A DNA stretch of 64,000 nucleotides, from positions 43,869-107,868 of the IMG/VR virus record IMGVR_UViG_3300029787_004704; one strand, written 5' to 3'. The notes under the pieces are model-generated. The model had not been told where the DNA came from and made no database searches. It saw nothing but the letters and a program-made list of their open reading frames with translations. Positions 1-5,412 of this stretch are shown one piece after another; the stretch's first letter is position 1, and the number at the start of each line of letters is the position of its first letter. Made by a program: the position numbers and the translations under genes. Source of the DNA: a virus.

Positions 1-305
1 CATTCTAAACAAGCAGATGACGATGCGTAAATTACTCTGATGTTGTGTTCATCACACTGCTCAAACACTTTCCTACATTTAACCACATTTTCGTTCCAAT
101 ACAAATTAGGATTTTTAAAACTTTCTCGTATGTCTGCTTTGGCAGCTAGATGTATGCAAAGATCTGATTTAGGATCAATGTCAAAGTTGGCAATGTCTTT
201 GTTGATTAACAAATCCCAACAGTCTACTGTATGTCCATTTGCTTCTAAATGATTACGCAGATGTGTGCCAATAAAACCATGTGATCCTGTAAGTGTGATG
301 TGCAT
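1..305 (-). CDS. NAD-dependent sugar epimerase/dehydratase, N-terminal part (runs off left edge)
   Basis: This is the first ~101 residues of a short-chain-type NAD(P)-dependent nucleotide-sugar epimerase/dehydratase. Translation begins MHITLTGSHGFIGTHL, the glycine-rich TGxxGFIG Rossmann motif at the very N-terminus that binds NAD(P). CIHLAAKADIRES (third beta strand) and VIYASSSA (the catalytic Ser region) follow in the family's usual order. The Tyr-x-x-x-Lys catalytic pair would lie beyond the window edge. The ATG at 303-305 is the only sensible start. Family members interconvert or dehydrate UDP-, GDP- or dTDP-sugars in the cytoplasm. The next gene rightward on the same strand is a GT25-like glycosyltransferase, so a role in building or modifying a surface glycan is inferred. 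The specific substrate is unknown. Confidence 0.85.
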   Translation of the reverse strand, partial: MHITLTGSHGFIGTHLRNHLEANGHTVDCWDLLINKDIANFDIDPKSDLCIHLAAKADIRESFKNPNLYWNENVVKCRKVFEQCDEHNIRVIYASSSACLE

Positions 306-309
306 ACGT

Positions 310-942
310 CTATATATAGAAGTTTCTGTTGGACGTTAATGATTCTTGATTGTTCACTTTGACTGCTCTTGGAGTCACCACTTGTATGTTACAGTATAGA
401 TCTTTCACAAACATGTCAGCGGCAGTCAGACCTTCTTCATATGCTCCACGTATTAACCGTTCAGCAGTTTTTGGTTTGATTACGTATCCATAGGTGCCTT
501 GTAATTGTTGTTGTCCTTTGCGATAATGTTCTAGTTTTTGTATGCTAGGTTCTTGTCCTAGATCAGGATCAGGCTCGACAAATCGGTGTTTGTCCAAATG
601 TAGTAGTTCATCAAACGGTGTTTTGTATGAGTCTGATACCACAATAGAATCGTGTTCAAGTATGACCACTGTTTCATCTAGTTCAACACATTTTTTCCAC
701 ATTTCCAAATGTGAAATCATGCATCCTCTGACACCACCTTTATTCCATTTTATTTTGTATAACTTTGGCCCGGGAAAATATGGTTGTAAATTTTCTCGTT
801 TGATATATTCATCTGCACGTGAAGGTGTGTACCCTTCAAACATCTCAGCGTCTAGGCCATGTGCTTTAGCACTGACCATTGCGTCAATAGCTGGTTGATG
901 TGTGCTTTCAACTTCTCTTAAAAATAATACAAACGCTTTCAT
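310..942 (-). CDS. Glycosyltransferase family 25-like protein
   Basis: A 210-residue protein resembling GT25 (lipooligosaccharide galactosyltransferase-type) enzymes. The diagnostic segment GCMISHLEMW is at residues 73-82, followed by VVILEHDS at 93-99, where the family normally has a short acidic metal-binding EDD. Here the middle acid is His (EHD), so metal binding may differ. The N-terminal strand AFVLFLRE also fits the family. The start codon overlaps the stop of the upstream GIY-YIG gene in an ATGA arrangement (939-942), indicating translational coupling. With the adjacent epimerase it forms a small sugar-modifying unit. Donor and acceptor cannot be told. Function is inferred from motifs only. 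Confidence 0.75.
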   Translation of the reverse strand: MKAFVLFLREVESTHQPAIDAMVSAKAHGLDAEMFEGYTPSRADEYIKRENLQPYFPGPKLYKIKWNKGGVRGCMISHLEMWKKCVELDETVVILEHDSIVVSDSYKTPFDELLHLDKHRFVEPDPDLGQEPSIQKLEHYRKGQQQLQGTYGYVIKPKTAERLIRGAYEEGLTAADMFVKDLYCNIQVVTPRAVKVNNQESLTSNRNFYI

Positions 943-1352
943 TTTTTGATAACGGACCCATGTACTCTTACTCTTATGTGGCCGTTGTAGTAATCATCTG
1001 ATTCAAGTACACCTCTAGCAAACTGTTCTTTTGCTTCAAGATAATTGCATTCGCCTTTAGATTTGCATAGATGAATTATTTCTCTTTTGAATTTTTCTTT
1101 GCCTAGTTTGTTTACATCTTCGATCAGCAAGTCACTCGAACCATAATAATCTTGCCAGTCACTTTCTACTGTGTGTCTGCGTTTATTTTTTCTGCCTTTG
1201 AGAGGTGGTCTTGACCTTTTGAATTTTGCCAATTTCTTCCCCACGTACATTCTACCTGTTGTGGTGTTGGTTATGAGATATACAAATCCCACTACACCGT
1301 CTGGTAATGTTTCTACTAGTTCTCCTTGATATGTCCAATTGACTTTTGTCAT
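939..1352 (-). CDS. GIY-YIG endonuclease-like protein
   Basis: A 137-residue protein with a GIY-YIG nuclease-type core. GFVYLITN (residues 22-29) stands for the GIY strand and RMYVGKK (34-40) for the YIG strand, joined by a short loop. A very basic stretch follows (around 41-60, many Lys/Arg), then YLEAKEQF, where the family has its metal-binding Glu. In T4-like phages free-standing GIY-YIG proteins include Seg homing endonucleases, and similar small ones are common in marine myoviruses. No DNA-binding tail of the Seg type is evident, so cleavage activity is uncertain. A minus-strand -10-like TATAAT (1364-1369) lies 11 bases before the start, with a weak -35, making this a divergent promoter region with the gene at 1375. 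Confidence 0.75.
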   Translation of the reverse strand: MTKVNWTYQGELVETLPDGVVGFVYLITNTTTGRMYVGKKLAKFKRSRPPLKGRKNKRRHTVESDWQDYYGSSDLLIEDVNKLGKEKFKREIIHLCKSKGECNYLEAKEQFARGVLESDDYYNGHIRVRVHGSVIKK

Positions 1353-1367
1353 GCTTTATTTTATTAT
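1339..1367 (+). promoter_or_regulatory. Sigma-70-type promoter, leaderless start for the 1375 gene
   Basis: TTGACT (1339-1344), a 17-base spacer and TATTAT (1362-1367). The ATG at 1375 begins 7 bases after the -10 box, so the expected transcription start is at or next to the start codon. There is no Shine-Dalgarno site. Confidence 0.6.
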
Positions 1368-1374
1368 ATACTAT

Positions 1375-1908
1375 ATGCATGATGCCACACAACCAGTAAT
1401 CGATAGTATTCTCCAGTGGATGGAAAAGTTTGTAGAAGTACCACATCCATCATTTGGTAACATGCCTCCATGTCCTTATGCACGGCAATACCGAGTGCAA
1501 GACAAGATTAAAATTGTTGAAGCACCGGTCAATACCAAAGGCAATCCGCCCGATATTTGGGAGACTGCTGAACAAGTGTTTGAAACATGGAACGATGACT
1601 TTGAAGCCATCATTGTGGCACGTGAAAACGTGGCCCGTCGATATAATAGTGCAGAAATGTTATCGGCTCGAATAAAAGAATTAAATGACAAATACAAATC
1701 AAACGATTTAGTGGCCCTGGAAGATCATCCAATGGATCCCGAAGTGATTGACGGCGTACAAATGAACCATGGCGGTTTAATTCTTGTTGTAATACAACGT
1801 TTGAGCAAGATAAACAAACACTCAGAGATGCTCAAAGGTGGAGAATACTACGATAAATGGTCGCAAGAAAATTTGGATGATGTTGTAAATTGGCGGTTTA
1901 AGAAATAG
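1375..1908 (+). CDS. Conserved-type hypothetical protein
   Basis: A 177-residue soluble protein with no function I recognise. The open frame extends upstream to 1339, but the first 12 codons (hydrophobic, Ile/Tyr-rich) overlap the divergent GIY-YIG gene and lie in the promoter. The ATG at 1375 (MHDATQPVIDSIL) sits 7 bases after a -10 box and is the better start. The N-terminal part is Pro/Cys-containing (PHPSFGNMPPCPYARQ) and the rest is charged and probably helical, ending WRFKK. It has no membrane segment or known catalytic motif. It ends just before the convergent 62-residue ORF, with an 11-base overlap. Confidence 0.65.
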   Translation: MHDATQPVIDSILQWMEKFVEVPHPSFGNMPPCPYARQYRVQDKIKIVEAPVNTKGNPPDIWETAEQVFETWNDDFEAIIVARENVARRYNSAEMLSARIKELNDKYKSNDLVALEDHPMDPEVIDGVQMNHGGLILVVIQRLSKINKHSEMLKGGEYYDKWSQENLDDVVNWRFKK

Positions 1909-2086
1909 ACCTCAATGCTTCTAATTTGTCCATAGCTGTTGCTAATACATCCAATTTCTTTTCAGCAGTGGCAACATAATCAATATGTTCTGCAACACCT
2001 ATCTGCTTTTCTAAAAAAATATTAAGATCTGCTTTGGCAACTTCTATATCACCTTCTAGTTTTTTTATCAATGCTTGTTTAATCAT
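1898..2086 (-). CDS. Small coiled-coil hypothetical protein
   Basis: A 62-residue, strongly helical protein with heptad-like Leu/Ile spacing (from KKLEGDIEVAKADLNIF to the C-terminus), probably a short coiled coil. It is supported as real by a good Shine-Dalgarno AGGAG 7 bases before the ATG at 2084-2086. No catalytic residues are seen and function is unknown. It overlaps the end of the convergent gene by 11 bases. Confidence 0.6.
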   Translation of the reverse strand: MIKQALIKKLEGDIEVAKADLNIFLEKQIGVAEHIDYVATAEKKLDVLATAMDKLEALRSIS

Positions 2087-2175
2087 TTTATCTCCTTTTT
2101 GCTATTGCATACTATTTGCAATACGTTATTCATAAGAAAAGGAAACACAAGGTTTCCTTCTTACTGCTACTTATA

Positions 2176-2853
2176 TTAGAATGTTATCTTAAAGTCAATA
2201 TCTTTTTGTATTGCCGAATTGTATGCATCTTTATCATCACTCCACCCTGATCCAGTCCACCATTCAAATCCAGGAATGGATGCTTTCCATTTGCATGACT
2301 TGTCGTAACTGGCTCCTAGATAGAACCATTCATAACCTAGTTCATGTGCATGATGTATTTCGTGCCACAGACTGTATTTGCCCAGTTGCAGTTTGAAGTC
2401 AGCATAGTTCCACGCCATTTGCCAGTTGTCTAGACTGTTGATATACGTGGTCCATATGGAGAATCCTATAAGATCATTTTTCAATCTGTACAACCACACA
2501 GTGTCTGCATGACCAATATCCTCCAGTGGGTTTGGTTCCAACATGGTGTAACCGTGATGATCAAGATATGCTTCATATATCGGCATCAATTGAGGCATCA
2601 TTAATTTTGCTTCTAGACCATAAATTTTTTCAGCAATTATGTCAGGATCAGTTTTTGGTTTCTTTGCTTTTTTTATAAATCTGTCTATGTTGATTCTAAC
2701 AGCACGAACTTGTTGCCATGCATCTTCTAATTGTATAAAACCTTGTGCCAATGCTTCGTCTGATTCTTGGGGGTGTACGTCTGCCCACACTTTCATGAAC
2801 TGTATGTCTTGTTGATCTAGTTTGCCAAATAAATGTTCATACCAAATTTTCAT
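2176..2853 (-). CDS. GNAT-fold protein resembling the C-terminal domain of arginyl/leucyl-tRNA-protein transferases
   Basis: A 225-residue protein from the chosen start. Its C-terminal half resembles the Ate1/Bpt transferase C-terminal domain. LGKYSLWHEIHHAHELG followed by YEWFYLGASY corresponds to the family's LGtysilrEIelArelGlpYlYLGyy strand-helix-strand, and a WKAS..P.FEWW segment follows. Known family members transfer Arg or Leu from tRNA to N-terminal residues of proteins. The N-terminal Cys cluster of true Ate1 enzymes is missing here and that part is a charged helical region, so substrate and activity are inferred only. The frame is open to 2946, but that start would overlap the divergent gene at 2871. 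The ATG at 2851-2853 with AGGA upstream avoids the overlap. Confidence 0.5.
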   Translation of the reverse strand: MKIWYEHLFGKLDQQDIQFMKVWADVHPQESDEALAQGFIQLEDAWQQVRAVRINIDRFIKKAKKPKTDPDIIAEKIYGLEAKLMMPQLMPIYEAYLDHHGYTMLEPNPLEDIGHADTVWLYRLKNDLIGFSIWTTYINSLDNWQMAWNYADFKLQLGKYSLWHEIHHAHELGYEWFYLGASYDKSCKWKASIPGFEWWTGSGWSDDKDAYNSAIQKDIDFKITF

Positions 2854-2870
2854 GTGTAAGTATCCTGTAT

Positions 2871-3218
2871 ATGGATATCTATCACATTTTTGCAGATCAT
2901 CACCCTGAAGTGGATTCTTATGAATTCGCTGACAAGATGAGATCATTTTTAGATGGCATGGTGAGTTTAGGAAAAATGCAAAATTACAGATTAACCAGAG
3001 CCAAACTAGGCTTCCGTTCTATGGACCTTCCAGAGTTTCATGTCATGATGGAATTTGTAAACATGCAACAACTGGATGATGCTATGACTTCTGTGTTACG
3101 CAACGAAAAAAGTATTGATGAAAAACATGTCAACTTCAATCAATTGGTTGATAGTGAAACCATACAACATTTTCTATATAGAGACTTTCCGGATCAGATC
3201 GACGACAGCAAATCTTAG
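2871..3218 (+). CDS. DUF6614-like small protein
   Basis: A 115-residue protein. MDIYHIFADHHPEVDSYEFA, then RLTRAKLGF and EFHVMMEF, then a C-terminal LYRDFP, follow the pattern I recall for DUF6614 proteins of alphaproteobacteria. Those have the order N-terminal iYHIw, central RLtRrKLGl and EFHvmiE, and C-terminal yRDFPd. Function of that family is not known; the alternating strand/helix pattern suggests a dimeric alpha-beta barrel-type fold. It is divergent from the Ate-like gene, with starts about 17 bases apart. A host-derived gene (alphaproteobacterial origin) is possible but not shown. Confidence 0.6.
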   Translation: MDIYHIFADHHPEVDSYEFADKMRSFLDGMVSLGKMQNYRLTRAKLGFRSMDLPEFHVMMEFVNMQQLDDAMTSVLRNEKSIDEKHVNFNQLVDSETIQHFLYRDFPDQIDDSKS

Positions 3219-3405
3219 GTCGGTATAATATAGTTGTGCAAGGCAATCAAGGCACTTCAAAAAAATCTTAGGCAACATAACGTCTCCGAACACAGCGAAC
3301 TACTCTGTAACAACAGCGGCGAATCGCTTGACGTCCAATATTCATACGGTATCTACGTTTACCACCGCGTAGTATAAAAAAAGCGAGACCATAGGTTGGT
3401 ATAAT
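3216..3405 (+). repeat. Pair of 14-base direct repeats containing TATAAT
   Basis: TAGGTCGGTATAAT at 3216-3229 and TAGGTTGGTATAAT at 3392-3405, differing at one base, 176 bases apart. Both contain a consensus -10 box. The surrounding sequence does not align beyond the 14 bases. Confidence 0.6.
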
Positions 3406-3564
3406 CCTCCGTTGCAACAATGTCTCTGGATGCTTGGCTGTGCGACTCACATCAAGAAAAACATTCACCTGGCAACAGGTGGATACTGACTTAACAATCT
3501 ACATCAAGCAACGGCATTATAAAATGCTCGAGTGCAAACGAAGAGCGATTGACGTAGTCAATCT
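3219..3564 (+). ncRNA. Gene-free gap with several hairpins and two -10-like repeats; possible structured RNA
   Basis: A 346-base stretch without a convincing ORF and visibly richer in G+C than its neighbours. It holds a 9-bp stem capped by GCAA, a GNRA tetraloop on the plus strand (3463-3484), a 5-bp stem GCATT/AATGC with an ATAA loop (3514-3527), and a 7-bp stem GATTGAC/GTCAATC (3547-3563) near its end. The sequence TAGGTYGGTATAAT occurs twice (3216-3229 and 3392-3405, one mismatch), each with a perfect TATAAT -10 hexamer; the first has ACGACA 16 bases upstream as a partial -35. The GNRA loop favours the plus strand. It could be a phage non-coding RNA with two start sites, or simply a remnant region. 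Confidence 0.35.
3466..3481 (+). other. Hairpin with GNRA (GCAA) tetraloop
   Basis: CACCTG-GCAA-CAGGTG, extendable by three more pairs (one G-U) to 3463-3484. It is the most regular structure of the gene-free gap and the loop is GNRA only on the plus strand. Confidence 0.6.
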
Positions 3565-3792
3565 TTACTTGTTGTCCACTTTGTGAGCATCATAGTCATG
3601 CATGAAATCATTTAATGTTATGTCCGCACGTCTTAGATCAGTGTGTTTTTCAAAAAAGTCAAACAGCAAATTAGCACACTCTTTGGGAGAATGTGTCATC
3701 AGCATCTTTTGTAGGACGTAGTTGGTTTTGTTTCTGCGTTGTTCAGTGTTCAACACCGCATGTTTGGGAACAGGAGCAAAGTTGTTCTTCAT
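3565..3792 (-). CDS. Small hypothetical protein
   Basis: A 75-residue protein, basic at its N-terminus (QRRNKTNYVLQKML) and acidic toward the C-terminus (DFMHDYDAHKVDNK). No recognised domain. It could be a helical regulator or virion component. It lies on the same strand as the 3835 and gp26 genes, about 40 bases downstream of the 3835 gene, so it may share their late transcript. No clear Shine-Dalgarno site is seen. Confidence 0.5.
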   Translation of the reverse strand: MKNNFAPVPKHAVLNTEQRRNKTNYVLQKMLMTHSPKECANLLFDFFEKHTDLRRADITLNDFMHDYDAHKVDNK

Positions 3793-3834
3793 AGTAGTAG
3801 CTATATTAACTGTGTTCCCTATTAAGTTATAGTA

Positions 3835-4275
3835 TTAAAATTTTATTTTCTGCTTGGCAAACTGTTTGCCAAAACCACCGCCTTTTAGACCCTTTTTCTT
3901 GAACTCTTTTTCTTTGGCGTTTATCTGGTCAATCATTTGTGCTATTAGTCCACGCACATATTTTGAATTAGGCTTGCCCCCTTGCACAATTTTGTCTGGT
4001 TCAACATTTAAGCCAAAACTTTTGATACCTGCTTTTTTAGCCACTCCTTCGGCCCAATCAGCAAAAAATGGAGCTATTGCTAGGTCTGGATTGTCGTTCA
4101 ATGCTTTGTTTAATTTAGAGTTAAGATCGTTCAGCATGGTTTCCATGTCTTGTAGTTTTGCTGTAAGTGGAATAGGGCCTTTTAGCGAATCTGCGGCTTG
4201 CCCAATGCCTTGTGCGGCAGTGCCTAACGCGGCACCAACTTTGGGGTCATATTCAAATAGGTCTAAAAGTTTCAT
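3835..4275 (-). CDS. Putative internal head/virion protein with capsid-targeting-like N-terminus
   Basis: A 146-residue protein starting MKLLDLFEYDPK. The N-terminus resembles the short amphipathic peptides that T4 internal proteins use for packaging in the prohead and that gp21 removes after a (L/I)-x-E site; here L-F-E at residues 6-8. The middle is helical with an Ala-rich segment. The C-terminus is strongly basic and Gly/Lys-rich (KKKGLKGGGFGKQFAKQK), which would suit DNA binding inside the capsid. A perfect TATAAATA (minus strand, 4281-4288) lies 5 bases before the ATG, so it is a late gene. It follows gp26 and its out-of-frame extension. The internal-protein role is inference; it could also be a tail hub accessory protein. 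Confidence 0.5.
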   Translation of the reverse strand: MKLLDLFEYDPKVGAALGTAAQGIGQAADSLKGPIPLTAKLQDMETMLNDLNSKLNKALNDNPDLAIAPFFADWAEGVAKKAGIKSFGLNVEPDKIVQGGKPNSKYVRGLIAQMIDQINAKEKEFKKKGLKGGGFGKQFAKQKIKF

Positions 4276-4280
4276 ATCAA

Positions 4281-4288
4281 TATTTATA
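4281..4288 (-). promoter_or_regulatory. Late promoter element TATAAATA, 5 bases before ATG
   Basis: A perfect T4-type late element on the minus strand, overlapping the stop codon (4284-4286) of the upstream short frame. The gap to the ATG at 4275 is ATTGA-like, 5 bases, with no Shine-Dalgarno site, so the transcript should be leaderless. Confidence 0.7.
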
Positions 4289-4526
4289 GTAAAGGCAGTT
4301 TAGTGTTCTTTGTGTTCTCTATGTTCTGTTTTACAAGTTCAGCCATCATGGATCTGTCTTCAGGCCCTAGCAAAAATGCTGTGTTGTAATCCAACGACCC
4401 ACGCATGTACCAACACAATTTAATAAGTTCATCCTTTAAATTTTTGTTTGTGTTTTCAAGTTCTTTAAAATATTCTTCAAGTTCAGAAGGCGAGAGAGTT
4501 AGGATCTTGATACGAAAAAATTGGAG
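4284..4526 (-). CDS. Short out-of-frame continuation of gp26 (WYMRG protein), probably made by -1 frameshift; gp51-like hub assembly factor
   Basis: The frame opens after a stop at 4527-4529, overlaps the end of gp26 and runs to TAA at 4284-4286 (80 codons). It has no ATG, GTG or TTG before its conserved-looking part; the first TTG/ATG are inside the motif LCWYMRGSLDYN. The rest reads as a real protein: SPSELEEYFKEL, a charged helix, the WYMRG motif, FLLGPEDRSMMAELVKQN, and the C-terminus NTKNTKLPLL. Short proteins with this WYMRG...dR...TKk.kLP pattern sit beside gp26 in T4-like phages, where I recall them annotated as gp51 or baseplate hub proteins. The frame is exactly -1 relative to gp26 and both frames cross a slippery T TTT TTC at 4514-4520, so a gp26-WYMRG fusion is the simplest way to express it. 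Confidence 0.65.
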   Translation of the reverse strand, partial: LQFFRIKILTLSPSELEEYFKELENTNKNLKDELIKLCWYMRGSLDYNTAFLLGPEDRSMMAELVKQNIENTKNTKLPLL

Positions 4527-5362
4527 TTATCCATTGATATAGGAGCGTCAAACGACGCTGGAGCACCTTTTTCTATTTGTTCCTTTGTTGGTGTAATAGT
4601 AATAGGTTTAATTCTGCCTAAATCTTTTTGTACATCTAATCTTTTTTTAATTTTGTCGGCAGTGGCACCATCCATGTTGTCCACAAATTCTTCAATGTAA
4701 ACACGATCAGTGATAGTTTGTCCATCAGCTGTGACCTCCAAAATAGATTCTTTCATGTTAGCCAAAGTTAAGTTGGTCATATGGCCAAATATTTCAGCAA
4801 ATTTTTCCTGTTTTTGTGATGCATTTAATTCATTGGTATCAATGACTTGTGTTATAATTCTTTGTTGTTCAAAGGTGCGTAATTGTAAGTTTGTGAGTTG
4901 ACGATAACTCATTGGCTTTATTTTGAAAGACACTTTGTCTGCAGGCACATATCCATCAAATGGTGTCTTGTCAATTTTATCTCCTGCTGTACGCAAATCA
5001 ACATTGTAGACTACTTTGTCTTCTGTGTTGGGAATAGTCACATTGATATCCATCATGTGGCCATAAGTTGCAATACGTATAGCAATCATTATGGAGTCTA
5101 AATCTAACACCGGCATCATCCATGGATCTTTGATTCCTGGCACACATGAACGTATGACATTTATTGTTGATTCTCCGTTTAACAGTGCGTCTGGTGTATT
5201 CATGGTCATTTCATCTTTAGCAGTCATAGGATATACTGCAAGTTCTTTTTCGTTGTCAAATACTAAAGCTCCTTCAGGATACCAATCACCATTAGATGGC
5301 AGAGTTGTGTATATTGCTGGTTGCCTAAAGAACTTTGCTAAAGGGTTTTGTGAAGTTGTCAT
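4499..5362 (-). CDS. 26: Baseplate hub subunit, T4 gp26-like
   Basis: A 287-residue protein of the T4_baseplate family (T4 gp26, 208 residues). The family features are visible: the N-terminal LPSNGDWYP, AVYPMTAKDEMTMNTPDALLNGE, then RSCVPGIKDPW and a DLDSIMIAIRIATYG helix. It acts in assembly of the baseplate hub, next to the tape-measure protein. It is divergent from the gp29-like gene with about 50 bases between the starts, a region holding TAAATA-type late elements in both directions. The last codons (N F F V S R S stop) run through a T6 stretch forming the -1 slippery heptamer T TTT TTC, immediately upstream of an open short frame with no start codon. The gene order, a short protein plus an extended form beside a tape measure, mirrors the G/GT tail-chaperone arrangement of lambda. 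Confidence 0.85.
   Translation of the reverse strand: MTTSQNPLAKFFRQPAIYTTLPSNGDWYPEGALVFDNEKELAVYPMTAKDEMTMNTPDALLNGESTINVIRSCVPGIKDPWMMPVLDLDSIMIAIRIATYGHMMDINVTIPNTEDKVVYNVDLRTAGDKIDKTPFDGYVPADKVSFKIKPMSYRQLTNLQLRTFEQQRIITQVIDTNELNASQKQEKFAEIFGHMTNLTLANMKESILEVTADGQTITDRVYIEEFVDNMDGATADKIKKRLDVQKDLGRIKPITITPTKEQIEKGAPASFDAPISMDNSNFFVSRS
4514..4520 (-). other. Candidate -1 ribosomal frameshift site, T TTT TTC
   Basis: In the gp26 reading frame the minus strand reads AAT TTT TTC GTA TCA AGA TCC TAA. The heptamer T TTT TTC fits X XXY YYZ: tRNA-Phe can re-pair in the -1 frame at both positions. The -1 frame then stays open for about 78 codons to 4284. A 6-bp stem AGCGTC/GACGCT with a 4-base loop lies upstream on the message (4544-4559). 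No strong downstream hairpin or pseudoknot was found by eye. Confidence 0.6.
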
Positions 5363-5412
5363 AATTTATAGTCCATAAATACTTACTATAACAATATTTA
5401 TGTACGTATAAA

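Noticed and set aside
40-252. 70-codon plus-strand frame at the left edge
   Set aside because: It is antisense to the clear epimerase N-terminus with a Rossmann motif.
3391-3411. Possible tRNA T-arm (GGTT...AATCC) in the gene-free gap
   Set aside because: The loop has the wrong length and there is no matching acceptor stem or anticodon arm. No tRNA was found anywhere in the window by eye.
3268-3468. 66-codon Arg-rich minus-strand frame in the gene-free gap
   Set aside because: It starts with GTG and has no ribosome site or promoter. It overlaps the GNRA hairpin and its composition is unlike neighbours. Left open, but not called.
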